Shown: positions 9,727-19,362, counted from the first letter of the stretch. The stretch is DNA of 64,000 bases from Boseongicola sp. SB0665_bin_10 (GCA_009838075.1 VXSG01000050.1:1-64000); one strand, 5' to 3'. Notes: a model not told the origin generated them from the letters alone. A program made the numbers and translations.

Positions 9727-10869
9727 ATGAGCTGTGACCCTGTCGAACTGACGCGGCAACTCGTTCGCTGCCGGACCGTCACCCCGGAGGAGGGCGGTGC
9801 AATTGCGCTGCTGGAATCAACGCTTCGCGATGCCGGCTTCGACTGCTTTCGCGCTGACAGGGGAGCTGTCGCGAACCTCGTTGCCCGTTGGGGCATGAAG
9901 GCCGCAGCACGAACTCTTGGCTTCAACGGCCATACCGACGTCGTGCCACCCGGTGATCCGGAGACCTGGTCCGTCGACCCGTTCGCAGCGGAAGAGCGCG
10001 ATGGCTGGCTCTACGGGCGCGGTGCCGTCGACATGAAATCGGGTGTCGCGGCATTCGTGTCCGCCGCAATTTCCTTTGTGCAGGAAAGCCCGCCCGAGGG
10101 CGCGATCATCATTTCCATCACTGGCGACGAAGAGGGCGACGCCGCCGATGGCACCGCGGCCATTCTCGACTGGATGTCCGCAAACGGAGAAGCCATGTCG
10201 GATTGCATCGTCGGTGAGCCGACCTCCGTCGAGGCGCTCGGCGACACGATCAAGATCGGGCGCAGGGGATCCATGTCAGCGCATTTCACCGCGACCGGCA
10301 TGCAGGGCCACACGGCGTATCCGGACCGGGCCCGGAATCCCGTTCACGCCCTCGCGCGCCTCATGGACAGGCTAGCCGGCCACAAGCTCGACGACGGCAC
10401 CGAGCATTTTCAGCCGTCGACGCTTGCGGTCACGACGATAGACACCGGCAATGCCGCCACCAACGTCATTCCCTCTACTTGCCACGCTTCGCTGAACATC
10501 AGGTTCAACGATGCCCATGGCTCCCGGAGCCTGACGGCCTGGCTTGAAGAGGAGTCTGCGCGGGCAGCAGCGGAATCGGGCGTGGAGATTTCAATGGAGA
10601 CCGAGGTTTCCGGCGAGAGCTTTTTCGTTCCGCCCGGCGCATTGTCGGAACTTGTCGCGGAAGCGATCCAGGCCGAAACCGGTCTCTCGCCCGACCTCTC
10701 GACGACAGGCGGTTCGTCCGATGCGCGCTTCATGAAGCGGCACTGCCCGGTCGTGGAGTTCGGCCTCGTCGGCAAGTCCATGCATGAGGTCAATGAGCGC
10801 GTCGAAGTCGCGCAGATAGCACGGCTTGCGGCTGTGTATCGCCGAATCCTCGACAGGTATTTTGCATGA
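9727..10869 (+). CDS. dapE: Succinyl-diaminopimelate desuccinylase
   Basis: DapE removes succinate from N-succinyl-LL-diaminopimelate using two zinc ions (M20 family). The protein has 380 residues, the usual length. Metal and catalytic motifs are present: GHTDVVPPGD, GRGAVDMKSG, TGDEEGD, GEPTSVE, and the C-terminal TGGSSDARF and HEVNERV. The dimerisation domain starts near GRRGSMSAHF. Its stop codon overlaps the start of the GNAT gene by four bases (ATGA at 10866), implying translational coupling. Confidence 0.96.
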   Translation: MSCDPVELTRQLVRCRTVTPEEGGAIALLESTLRDAGFDCFRADRGAVANLVARWGMKAAARTLGFNGHTDVVPPGDPETWSVDPFAAEERDGWLYGRGAVDMKSGVAAFVSAAISFVQESPPEGAIIISITGDEEGDAADGTAAILDWMSANGEAMSDCIVGEPTSVEALGDTIKIGRRGSMSAHFTATGMQGHTAYPDRARNPVHALARLMDRLAGHKLDDGTEHFQPSTLAVTTIDTGNAATNVIPSTCHASLNIRFNDAHGSRSLTAWLEEESARAAAESGVEISMETEVSGESFFVPPGALSELVAEAIQAETGLSPDLSTTGGSSDARFMKRHCPVVEFGLVGKSMHEVNERVEVAQIARLAAVYRRILDRYFA

Positions 10870-11282
10870 TTCGCCGGGCGGAAACGCGCGACATGCCGGC
10901 TGTTCTGGACATCCGCGCCCGAGTCTTCATCAAGGAACAGGGCGTTTCCGAAGCGGACGAGCGAGACGGTCGCGATGACGAAGCGATCCATCTCATCGCC
11001 TTCGATTGCGGCAAGCCCGTCGGCACCGCGCGCCTCCTGATCGATGGTCATGCAGGCAGGATCGGCCGTGTGGCGGTTCTCGCGGAAAAGCGCGGCCGCG
11101 GCCTGGGCAAGGACATCATGCGCGCGGCCGTGGATGAACTTGGCAGGCAGGGCGTTGTCCGGGCAAGCCTCGGTTCCCAAGCCCACGCGGTCGGGTTCTA
11201 CGAAGCTCTCGGCTTTGAAGCCACCGGCCCGGAATACTTCGACGCAGGCATTCCGCATCGCGAAATGGTGCTTTCCTTGTGA
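10866..11282 (+). CDS. GNAT family N-acetyltransferase
   Basis: This 138-residue protein is a single GNAT fold (ElaA/YjcF-like). It contains RARVFIKEQGVSEADE near residue 18 and the acetyl-CoA-binding segment RVAVLAEKRGRGLGKDIM, followed by HAVGFYEALGF. It should transfer an acetyl group from acetyl-CoA to a small amine, but the acceptor is unknown. It is coupled to dapE by an ATGA overlap and to the DUF2064 gene by a GTGA overlap, forming a tight three-gene run. Confidence 0.87.
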   Translation: MIRRAETRDMPAVLDIRARVFIKEQGVSEADERDGRDDEAIHLIAFDCGKPVGTARLLIDGHAGRIGRVAVLAEKRGRGLGKDIMRAAVDELGRQGVVRASLGSQAHAVGFYEALGFEATGPEYFDAGIPHREMVLSL

Positions 11283-11848
11283 GGCAGCCAACCTTGATTG
11301 TCATGGTCAAGGAACCGCGCCCGGGTCGGGTAAAGACGCGCCTTGGGCGGGAAATCGGCACGGTGACCGCGGCATGGTGGTACCGGCATCAGACCAGGCG
11401 ACTCCTGCGCCGTCTCAGCGATGCCCGCTGGCAGACGATCCTTGCCGTCACGCCTGACAGCGAGGGCTTCAAGAGCAGGGTCTGGCCGCCCGGCCTTCGC
11501 CGCATCTCTCAGGGGACCGGGAACCTGGGCCAGAGGATGACGCGTGCGCTCAGGTCAACTCCGGGACCGACCCTTCTCGTCGGATCGGACGTTCCGGGAA
11601 TCGAAAGGCAGCACGTGGCCGCCGGGTTCTCGGCACTGGGCCGGGCCCGATCCGTCATCGGTCCTGCCGACGATGGCGGATTCTGGTTGGTCGGCCTCCT
11701 TCATCCGCAGCGGCCACCCAGGAGCCTGTTCCGGGGCACGCGCTGGTCGCATCCGGAAACCCTTGCCGACGCGCTTCCCACGCTTCCAAGGCCGGTCGCG
11801 ACGGTTGACACGCTTGCCGACGTGGACACGGCTTCCGATCTTCGGTGA
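11279..11848 (+). CDS. DUF2064 / TIGR04282 family glycosyltransferase-like protein
   Basis: This 189-residue protein begins with PTLIVMVKEPRPGRVKTRLG, the typical opening of the DUF2064 nucleotidyl/glycosyl-transferase-like family. It contains LLVGSDVPGI, the likely metal-binding SD-x-P site, and IGPADDGGFWLVGL. Some family members are encoded with radical-SAM or arsenosugar-type gene sets, but none is visible here. Translation starts at GTG 11279, which overlaps the GNAT stop codon. The family is predicted to use activated sugars or nucleotides, and the function of this member is unknown. Confidence 0.8.
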   Translation: MRQPTLIVMVKEPRPGRVKTRLGREIGTVTAAWWYRHQTRRLLRRLSDARWQTILAVTPDSEGFKSRVWPPGLRRISQGTGNLGQRMTRALRSTPGPTLLVGSDVPGIERQHVAAGFSALGRARSVIGPADDGGFWLVGLLHPQRPPRSLFRGTRWSHPETLADALPTLPRPVATVDTLADVDTASDLR

Positions 11849-11972
11849 CGGACTTGGCTTTCTTCCATCCGGATTCAGTCCCGACCGAAAGCCGTGGTGG
11901 TGCGGCCACGTGCAGAGGCAGTGCGTCGTCAACCGGCGTGACCCGGTCCAGATCCCGTGATACGCGCCGGAC

Positions 11973-14210
11973 ATGACCCGGACTCCCACGAAAGAAGACA
12001 TCCTTGCCTGGGTCGCGGACAACCCGTCGAAGGCCTCGAAGCGCGACATCGCAAGAGCCTTCGGCATCAGGGGTCCGGCCCGGATCGATCTCAAGCGTCA
12101 GTTAAGGGAACTGGAAGCCGAAGGCCGGCTCGCGAAGCGCCGCAAGACCCATCGCGATCCGGACCGCCTCCCGCCAGTGTCGGTTCTGCGGGTGGACGGG
12201 ATTGACACCGATGGAGACCTGTTTGCGCGCCCGCCGGAGTGGCAAGGCCAGGGGGAGGCGCCCACGATCCTGGTCTTGCAGAGATCCGACGATCCCGCGC
12301 TGGCACCGGGTGACCGCATTCTCGCGCGCCTCGAAGAGATCAAGGGCGACACGCACGCTTACGAAGCCCGTGTCATCCGCCGCATCGGCACCAGCCCCGG
12401 CAAGATCCTCGGAATATTCCGCAAGTCGGATTCCGGCGGACGCATCGTGCCGATCGACAAGGGTGCGTCGCGGGAATGGCATGTGCCGCCAGGCGCGGAT
12501 GGCGGAGCGAAGGATGGCGAACTGGTCGAGGCGGGGCAGGCCGGTCCAAGGGCGCGCCTGGGCCTCCCTCATGCACGGATTGCCTCGTGTCTCGGCGACC
12601 CGTCGCGGCCCAGGTCCGTATCGCTGATCGCCATTCACCAGCACGGTCTTCGGGACGACTTCCCGGACGAGGCCATCGTGGAAGCGGATGCTGCGAGGCC
12701 CGTGGATCCCGGCACGCGAACGGACCTGACATCGTTGCCTTTCGTCACGATCGATCCGGCGGACGCGCGCGACCATGACGATGCGGTCTGGGCAGAACCC
12801 GACCCGTCTCCGGCCAATGCGGGCGGGCACGTCCTCTGGGTCGCGATCGCTGACGTCGCACATTACGTCAGGCCTGGAAGCGCCATCGATATCGAGGCCC
12901 GCGAGCGTGGCAATTCGACATACTTTCCGGATCGCGTGGTCCCGATGCTTCCCGATCGCCTGTCCGGACATCTCTGCTCGCTCCTCGAAGGCGAGCTGCG
13001 GCCGTGCATTGCCGTCCGTCTCGTGATTGACGCCAACGGGGAACTGATCGCGCACGAATTCCAGCGCGCCCTGATGCGGTCGGCGGCCGCGCTCAGCTAT
13101 GAAGAGGCGCAGGCCGCACTGGACGGCCGGCCCAACAAAAGGGCGGAACCACTGCGAGGCATGGTCCTGGAGCCGCTTCAGGCCGCCCATGCCGCGCTTC
13201 GCGACGCCCGCGAACGCCGCCAGCCGCTCGATCTCGACCTTCCGGAGCGAGAGATCGTCCTGGACGAGGACGGCACGGTGAGATCGGTGGCATTCAAGGA
13301 ACGGCTGGACATGCATCGACTGATAGAGGAGTTCATGGTTCTCGCCAACGTTGCCGCCGCGCGGACCCTTGCTGGCAGCGGGACGCAGCTCCTGTTCCGG
13401 GTTCACGAGGAACCGTCTCGCGAAAAAATCCGTGCATTGCGGGACGTGGCCAAGGCCGCCGGGCTTCCCTTCAACGCGGGCACGGTGCCGAGCACCCGGA
13501 ATCTCAACCGGCTCCTCGCTGCCGCAGCGGGAACGGATGACGGCGCGCTCGTCAATCTCTCCGTGCTGCGCTCGATGACGCAGGCATATTACAGCCCGGG
13601 GAATCTCGGACATTTCGGGCTCGCGTTGAAAGCCTATGCCCATTTCACGTCGCCCATTCGGCGCTACGCGGACCTCCTGGTCCATCGGGCGCTGATCCGT
13701 GCCCACGGCTGGGGGAACGATGGCTTGACTGACGCGGAGGCGGAGCGCCTCGGCGCCACTGCCGAGCACATCTCCGGCACCGAACGGCGCTCCATGCAGG
13801 CCGAGCGCGACACAAGCGACCGCTACCTTGCGGCATACATGGCCGACCGGGTCGGAACAGAGCTTTCCGGGCGCATTTCCGGCGTCCTGCGCTTCGGGGC
13901 GTTTGTCGAGCTCGACGGAACCGGGGCCGACGGGCTCATTCCGGTTCGCGCGATCGGATACGAGCATTTCCATTTCGATCGCGCCGCGCAGACCTTGACA
14001 GGCGATGACACGAACACCGTGATCTCGGTCGGGCAGCGGGTGCTGGTCCGGCTGGCCGAGGCGGTGCCGGCAACCGGCGGCATCTTGCTGGAACTTCTTG
14101 AAATTGGCGGCGAGCCGCTGCCCCGGGCGCGCAGGATTCGCATGTCCGCGCGTCGAAAGGCGGCCAAGGCCCGGAAGAGGGCGGCAAAGCTGAAGCGGAA
14201 GGGAAAATGA
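11973..14210 (+). CDS. rnr: Ribonuclease R (3'-5' exoribonuclease)
   Basis: This 745-residue RNase II-superfamily enzyme degrades structured RNA from the 3' end. Domains in order are an N-terminal winged helix (TKEDILAWVADNPSKASKRD), cold-shock OB folds, and the RNB catalytic domain with the metal-binding DARDHDDAVW at about residues 264-273. An S1 domain near the C terminus (GRISGVLRFGAFVELDGTG) and a Lys/Arg-rich tail (KAAKARKRAAKLKRKGK) follow. This layout separates it from RNase II. It overlaps the lytic transglycosylase gene by four bases (ATGA at 14207). Confidence 0.95.
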   Translation: MTRTPTKEDILAWVADNPSKASKRDIARAFGIRGPARIDLKRQLRELEAEGRLAKRRKTHRDPDRLPPVSVLRVDGIDTDGDLFARPPEWQGQGEAPTILVLQRSDDPALAPGDRILARLEEIKGDTHAYEARVIRRIGTSPGKILGIFRKSDSGGRIVPIDKGASREWHVPPGADGGAKDGELVEAGQAGPRARLGLPHARIASCLGDPSRPRSVSLIAIHQHGLRDDFPDEAIVEADAARPVDPGTRTDLTSLPFVTIDPADARDHDDAVWAEPDPSPANAGGHVLWVAIADVAHYVRPGSAIDIEARERGNSTYFPDRVVPMLPDRLSGHLCSLLEGELRPCIAVRLVIDANGELIAHEFQRALMRSAAALSYEEAQAALDGRPNKRAEPLRGMVLEPLQAAHAALRDARERRQPLDLDLPEREIVLDEDGTVRSVAFKERLDMHRLIEEFMVLANVAAARTLAGSGTQLLFRVHEEPSREKIRALRDVAKAAGLPFNAGTVPSTRNLNRLLAAAAGTDDGALVNLSVLRSMTQAYYSPGNLGHFGLALKAYAHFTSPIRRYADLLVHRALIRAHGWGNDGLTDAEAERLGATAEHISGTERRSMQAERDTSDRYLAAYMADRVGTELSGRISGVLRFGAFVELDGTGADGLIPVRAIGYEHFHFDRAAQTLTGDDTNTVISVGQRVLVRLAEAVPATGGILLELLEIGGEPLPRARRIRMSARRKAAKARKRAAKLKRKGK

Positions 14211-15448
14211 CTGTCCGTGATGCGGCAGGGCCCAGCATTCCGGATGTGGCCAGATCGAACATCGGCTTCCGGCGCTGGATCGACCGGTTTCGGACAAGGG
14301 CCCGCGCTGCCGGCATCCGCGACGGCGCCTTTGACGTCGCGTTTCGTGGCGTTCGCTACAATGCAGGCGTGATCCGAAGCGACCGTTGCCAGCCGGAATT
14401 CACCCGACAAGTCTGGAACTACCTGGACGCGGTGGTCTCGGATGCGCGCGTGAAGGACGGACGTGCAGCGCTGCAAGGGAACCGGCGGCTGCTCGCGGAG
14501 ATAGAGGCGAAATTCGAAGTCGAGGCTGCAATCCTGGCAGCCGTCTGGGGGGCCGAGAGCGACTTCGGCGCCTGTCGCGGCGACACGCCCCTCATCGAGG
14601 CGCTGGCGACGCTGGCTTTTGACGGGCGACGGGCGCGGTTCTTCGAGGATCAGTTGATAGCGGCCCTGAAGATCGTCCAGGCGGGAAGCGTCTCTCCGAA
14701 GCGACTGAAGGGAAGCTGGGCCGGTGGCATGGGGCACGCCCAGTTCATGCCGACGACGTATCTTGAGCACGCAGTCAACTTTCGAGGGAATGGGCGATCC
14801 GACATCTGGTCGGATGATCCGGCCGATGCGCTGGCATCGACGGCGTCTTTCCTTCGGCGCTGCGGCTGGCGGAAGGGACAGCCCTGGGGCGTGGAGGTCG
14901 TGCCTGCGCGCGGATTCGATCTTGCGCTTGCAGACGGGCGCATCAGGAAGACCGCCAATGGCTGGACTGCCATGGGCGTCCGCGACGCCAGGGGCCGACG
15001 CGTTCCTGACCACGGGTTCGCCTCGATCCTGATGCCGGCCGGCCTGCGTGGTGCCGCCTTCATGATCTTCGACAATTTCCATGTCATCAGGCAGTACAAC
15101 GCTGCCGATGCCTACGTGATCGCGGTCGGCCATCTTGCGGACCGCCTGGAGGGCGGCGCGCCGTTCCGGGCCCGCTGGCCCAGGAAAGACAGGACTCTCG
15201 GCCATGCCGAGAAGATGGAGATGCAGCGGCTGCTGACGGCGCGCGGATTCGACACGCAAGGCACGGACGGGATCATCGGGCCGAACACGGTGGATGCGAT
15301 CCGCGCGTTTCAGGCAAGCCAGGGACTGCCGCCTGACGGCTATGCGAGTCACGAAGTCCTGGAGCGCCTCAGGCGAGATCGGCGCCTTTCCAGCATCCTT
15401 GGTAGTGGTCGTTCACGACGCCGACTGCCTGAAGATAGGCGTAGATGA
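14207..15448 (+). CDS. Lytic murein transglycosylase (MltB type) with peptidoglycan-binding domain
   Basis: This 413-residue enzyme is predicted to cleave peptidoglycan between MurNAc and GlcNAc with 1,6-anhydro product formation. The MltB-like SLT_2 domain spans about residues 20-320 and holds the catalytic Glu in AVWGAESDFG and the GSWAGGMGHAQFMPTTY motif. A C-terminal PG_binding_1 domain follows (MQRLLTARGF to GLPPDGYAS). No signal peptide or lipobox is visible: the family core begins about 20 residues after the start, although these enzymes act in the periplasm. The start overlaps rnr by four bases. The last 80 bp overlap tag on the opposite strand, and the final residues (Arg-rich) lie beyond the recognised domain. 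Confidence 0.88.
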   Translation: MTVRDAAGPSIPDVARSNIGFRRWIDRFRTRARAAGIRDGAFDVAFRGVRYNAGVIRSDRCQPEFTRQVWNYLDAVVSDARVKDGRAALQGNRRLLAEIEAKFEVEAAILAAVWGAESDFGACRGDTPLIEALATLAFDGRRARFFEDQLIAALKIVQAGSVSPKRLKGSWAGGMGHAQFMPTTYLEHAVNFRGNGRSDIWSDDPADALASTASFLRRCGWRKGQPWGVEVVPARGFDLALADGRIRKTANGWTAMGVRDARGRRVPDHGFASILMPAGLRGAAFMIFDNFHVIRQYNAADAYVIAVGHLADRLEGGAPFRARWPRKDRTLGHAEKMEMQRLLTARGFDTQGTDGIIGPNTVDAIRAFQASQGLPPDGYASHEVLERLRRDRRLSSILGSGRSRRRLPEDRRR

Positions 15449-15947
15449 TCGTTGGTCCCACGAAGGTCATGCCGCGACGCTTCAGGGCTTTCGAGATTTC
15501 CTCGGCCAGCGGCGTTACCGCCGGGATGTCCGTGACCTTCTTCCAGTTGCCCCGGACGGGGGTTCCATCCACGTGGTCCCAGAGCCAGTCTGCAAACGTT
15601 CCGCATTCACCCTGCATTGCCAGAAAGACGCGTGCGTTCGTCCGGGCGGCCGGCACCTTCTGGCGATGGCGCACGATGGCCGGATTCCGAAGCGCGGCGG
15701 CCAGTTCGCTGTCGCTCATGGCGGCGACCTTCTCGACGTCGAAACCGTGATAGACGTCGCGATAGCCCTCGCGCTTGTTCAGGATCGTTTCCCAGGACAG
15801 GCCCGCATGCGCGCCTTCGAGAATCAGCATCTCGAAGAGCGTCCGGTCGTCATGAACGGGCACGCCCCATTCCGTGTCGTGGTAATGGGCATAGCGCCTT
15901 GATCTTGAGCCAAAGCAACGCGGCCTTTGGTCAATTGGGTCGGGCAT
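15369..15947 (-). CDS. tag: DNA-3-methyladenine glycosylase I
   Basis: Tag excises 3-methyladenine from alkylated DNA as the first step of base-excision repair. From Met at 15947 it has 192 residues. The family opening RCFGSRSRRYAHYHDTEWG is present, followed by GAHAGLSWETIL and SNP-like pocket residues in RNPAIVRHRQK. The zinc-site cysteine and histidine are seen near both ends (PRCFG and NDHYQGC). The frame opens earlier, at 15995, but that would overlap dnaE2 and is not conserved. It lies 31 bp downstream of dnaE2 on the same strand, so two DNA-damage genes may share a transcript. Confidence 0.92.
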   Translation of the reverse strand: MPDPIDQRPRCFGSRSRRYAHYHDTEWGVPVHDDRTLFEMLILEGAHAGLSWETILNKREGYRDVYHGFDVEKVAAMSDSELAAALRNPAIVRHRQKVPAARTNARVFLAMQGECGTFADWLWDHVDGTPVRGNWKKVTDIPAVTPLAEEISKALKRRGMTFVGPTIIYAYLQAVGVVNDHYQGCWKGADLA

Positions 15948-15978
15948 TGTCCGGTCCTCGTTCAGTTCTGCAGCCTGG

Positions 15979-18900
15979 TCACGGGGCCTGGCCACATGGG
16001 TGCGGGGGGCTGTTCCCGTCCGCTTTCGTCACGGCGGCTGGACGGTTCATGCGCCCCCGGGACCGGGATGGTTCCGAACTGTCCCGTGGAAGGAGGCAGC
16101 CGCCGGGCTTTCCTCTTCGTGCCTGCTTGCCGTCGGGCTGCGCTCGCGGCGTCAGCCGATGCCTGAGAAAGGCCATTGGATGGGCGCGGAGCGTCAGTCG
16201 CATCGTGACGTAATCCTCGACCACGTGCTCGCCCGGGGTCATTTCAGGCAGGTGCGCCGCGGGTTCCTTGATGGCCTCGCCGTCGAGGTCGCCGGCAAAA
16301 AGCGGAAGGGGCTTGGTCGAGGCGATGGCACTTGCCGCCCAGATCGCGTCGCGCCTCGAAACACCGAGACTCCCGAAAGCGTCGGCTTCGGCCAGCGCTT
16401 GCAGAACGTGCGGCCTGGTTCCGGCCTTGCGCCAGACGTCCTCGACCGAGCGATATCCGTTGCCGCGAGCGGCCATGATCCAGGTTCCGTCCTCCTCGTT
16501 CATGGATTTCACCTGCCGGAAGCCAAGCCTCAAGGCCAGTTTGCCACCACCACCGGGTTGCATGACGTTGTCCCAGGCGGACTCGTTGATGTCGAGCGGG
16601 CGCACCTCGACCCCGTGCTCCCGGGCATCCCTGACGATCTGGGCCGGAGCATAGAAGCCCATTGGCTGGGAGTTCAGGAGTGCGCAGGCGAAGATGCCCG
16701 GATGGAAGCACTTGATCCAGGCTGAAATGTAGACGAGGATTGCGAAGGAAGCCGCATGGCTTTCGGGAAACCCGTAGCTTCCGAAACCTTCGAGCTGTGA
16801 AAAGCAGCGCTCGGCGAAATCGTCCTCGTATCCGTTTTCGCGCATGCCCTTGAGGAAGCGGTTCCGGAAATCGCTGATGTTCCCATGTCTCTTGAACGTG
16901 GCGAGCGAGCGCCTCAACCGGTCCGCCTCGTCCGGCGAGAAGCCCGCGCCAGTGATGGCGATCTGCATGGCCTGCTCCTGGAACAGGGGCACGCCGTTGG
17001 TCTTGCCAAGTATCTCCTCGAGCTCGCCAGAGGGATACTCGATTTTCTCCTCGCCGTTTCGTCGCCTGAGATAGGGGTGGACCATGTCGCCCTGGATGGG
17101 TCCCGGACGGATGATGGCGACCTGGATGACGAGATCGTGAAAGTTGCGTGGCTTCATGCGTGGCAGGAAGCTCATCTGGGCGCGGCTTTCGACCTGGAAG
17201 ACGCCAAGCGAGTCTGCCTTGCAGAGCATGTCGTAGACTTCCGCTTCGTGGGGCGGCGGCTTGTCCATCGAGTGCTCGATCCGGTGATGGAGCTTGAGCA
17301 GCTCGAACGCCTTCCGGATGCAGGAGAGCATGCCAAGGGCCAGGACATCGACCTTCAGGATCCCGAGGGCGTCAATGTCATCCTTGTCCCAGCAGATGAC
17401 GGTCCGGCCCTCCATGGTGGCGTTCTCTATGGGGACAAGCTCGTCGAGGCGGCCTTCGGTGATGACGAAGCCGCCGACATGCTGCGAGAGGTGGCGGGGA
17501 AAGCCCTGGATCTGGGAGACAAGCTCGAGCGTTTGCGACAGGTGGCGGTCATCGGGATCAAAGCCGACCTCGCGGAGCCGTTGCTCCGCCATGCCGGAGG
17601 TGTCGAAGAAGCCCCAGAGCTGGGATGAGATCGCGCTGACCGCATCTGAGGTGAGACCCATGGCGCGACCCACTTCGCGGATTGCGCGCTTGCCACGGTA
17701 ATGCACGACCGTGGCGCAAAGCCCGGCCCGATCCCGCCCGTATCGGTCATAGATATGCTGGATCACTTCCTCGCGCCGTTCATGCTCGAAGTCGACGTCT
17801 ATGTCGGGCGCCTCCTCCCGGGCCTCCGAGACGAAGCGCTCAAAGACCATGGAGCCGACCTCCGGAGAAACCGAGGTGATGCCGAGGCAGTAGCATACCA
17901 CCGAATTTGCGGCGCTTCCCCGGCCCTGGCACAGAATGCCCCGGGAGCGGGCGAAATCCACCACGTCGTAGACCGTGAGGAAATACGGTTCGTATTCCAG
18001 CTTGGCGATCAATGCCAGTTCATGCTTGAGAAGGTTGCGCACACGCTCGGAGGCGGAGTCCCGGGGATAGCGTTTCTCGATCCCCCTATAGGCAAGTTCG
18101 CGCAGGCGTTCGGCCGCGGATTGGCCTTCGGGGACTTCCGAGGGATATTCATAGCGGAGCTCGTCGAGCGAGAAGGCGAGGGATGCCGCCAGCCGGGCGG
18201 CGCGGTCGACGGCGTCGCCATGGGGGCCGAGCAGGCGGCGCATCTCCGCCTCGTCCCGCAATCTCTGCTCGGAATTCGCGAGGGCCGCGCGGCCCAGATC
18301 CTTGACCTGCACGCCGATGCGGATCGCGGTCAGCACGTCCGCCAGCTTGCGGCGGGACCCGTGATGCATGCGGGGGGCTGCGGAGGCGACGGAAGGAAGG
18401 CCAATCTGCCTCGCAAGCCTGGCGAGATTGTCGAAGCGTTCGGTGTCCTGCCCGTCATAGCGGGGGCTCATCACGAGGTGGCAGTCCCGGGGAAAGCGGC
18501 GTGACAACCGGCTCACCTGTGCCCGCCAGGCGTTCCGGATGTCCCCTGCCCTTGGGGCGTCGCGGTCTTTTCCTCGCCGGGGGGGGTCGGGATCGACGCT
18601 GCCCGTCGGCCTTCCCTCCCCGGGCGGATGGATCAGGAGGGCGAGTTCTGCGCCAAATTCGACAAGGTCATCCATGTAGAGGAGGCAGTGGCCCTTCTCC
18701 GCCCGAAGCCGTCCGCGCGAGACAAGGCGGCAAAGATTGCCCCAGCCCTTGCGGGTTTTCGGAAGCGCGGTGACGGAAAATCCGGTGTCGAGCACGATCC
18801 GTGCGCCAGGGATCAGGCGTGGCACGTTCAGTATGGCGGCGGAGGTTTCCAGAGATGAATTTTCCGTTCCGGTTTCAGCCGCCGCATGCGGGCTGCCGGG

Positions 18901-19227
18901 CAGGCCTTCCAGTTCCTCTGGTGCGAGGGAGCCGTTCTTTCGGCGCGCCTTGCCACCCGGATAGCTTTCAAAAACCTGTCTTTCCCTCTCCCAGCCTTTC
19001 ATTGGGGCGGGCGGGCCTATCAGGTCGCTGGCCAGGCGTTCCTTCACCTGTCGCGCGATCTCCCGGGCACGGGCATGTCCCCGCACAACGCCTGCAACCG
19101 AGTTCACATCCGCAATCGCGATGGCCGAGAGGCCAAGGAGCGCGGCACGGTCGACATATTCCTCAGGGTGCGAAGCACCGGTGAGGAAGGTGAAATTCGA
19201 CATGGCGCTGAGTTCGGCGAAGCTCAC
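15979..19227 (-). CDS. dnaE2: Error-prone DNA polymerase III alpha-type subunit, C-terminal domain missing
   Basis: DnaE2 is the damage-inducible translesion polymerase that usually works with ImuA and ImuB. From GTG 19227 the protein has 1082 residues. A PHP domain is at the N terminus (TSNF-like MSNFTFLTGASHPEE). The polymerase core contains GRGSAANSVVCYCLGIT and the catalytic aspartates in PDIDVDFEHERREE. Helix-hairpin-helix motifs follow. After EDYVTMRLTLRAHPMAFLRHRL the protein should continue into an OB-fold of about 90-100 residues. Instead it ends in about 57 residues of Arg/Pro-rich sequence with no family resemblance, and no other frame encodes the OB fold. An extra low-complexity insert lies in the PHP region. 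No imuA or imuB is adjacent. Confidence 0.9.
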   Translation of the reverse strand: MSFAELSAMSNFTFLTGASHPEEYVDRAALLGLSAIAIADVNSVAGVVRGHARAREIARQVKERLASDLIGPPAPMKGWERERQVFESYPGGKARRKNGSLAPEELEGLPGSPHAAAETGTENSSLETSAAILNVPRLIPGARIVLDTGFSVTALPKTRKGWGNLCRLVSRGRLRAEKGHCLLYMDDLVEFGAELALLIHPPGEGRPTGSVDPDPPRRGKDRDAPRAGDIRNAWRAQVSRLSRRFPRDCHLVMSPRYDGQDTERFDNLARLARQIGLPSVASAAPRMHHGSRRKLADVLTAIRIGVQVKDLGRAALANSEQRLRDEAEMRRLLGPHGDAVDRAARLAASLAFSLDELRYEYPSEVPEGQSAAERLRELAYRGIEKRYPRDSASERVRNLLKHELALIAKLEYEPYFLTVYDVVDFARSRGILCQGRGSAANSVVCYCLGITSVSPEVGSMVFERFVSEAREEAPDIDVDFEHERREEVIQHIYDRYGRDRAGLCATVVHYRGKRAIREVGRAMGLTSDAVSAISSQLWGFFDTSGMAEQRLREVGFDPDDRHLSQTLELVSQIQGFPRHLSQHVGGFVITEGRLDELVPIENATMEGRTVICWDKDDIDALGILKVDVLALGMLSCIRKAFELLKLHHRIEHSMDKPPPHEAEVYDMLCKADSLGVFQVESRAQMSFLPRMKPRNFHDLVIQVAIIRPGPIQGDMVHPYLRRRNGEEKIEYPSGELEEILGKTNGVPLFQEQAMQIAITGAGFSPDEADRLRRSLATFKRHGNISDFRNRFLKGMRENGYEDDFAERCFSQLEGFGSYGFPESHAASFAILVYISAWIKCFHPGIFACALLNSQPMGFYAPAQIVRDAREHGVEVRPLDINESAWDNVMQPGGGGKLALRLGFRQVKSMNEEDGTWIMAARGNGYRSVEDVWRKAGTRPHVLQALAEADAFGSLGVSRRDAIWAASAIASTKPLPLFAGDLDGEAIKEPAAHLPEMTPGEHVVEDYVTMRLTLRAHPMAFLRHRLTPRAQPDGKQARRGKPGGCLLPRDSSEPSRSRGRMNRPAAVTKADGNSPPHPCGQAP

Positions 19228-19362
19228 GGGCAATGTCCTGATACGGTCCGGGTTGCGTTCGAATCCTGCGGCGCGAAGCAAGATATTCGCTTTTTGTTCC
19301 TTTTTCCAGCCTTCTTTTCCGGCGCATCCTCAAGTCCCGGGGACATGGCCGGACAACCGTCT

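Noticed and set aside
16000-16725. Plus-strand open frames over the dnaE2 3' end as the missing OB domain
   Set aside because: Those frames are antisense shadows of dnaE2; the minus-strand frames around the tail were read directly and none encodes the OB fold.
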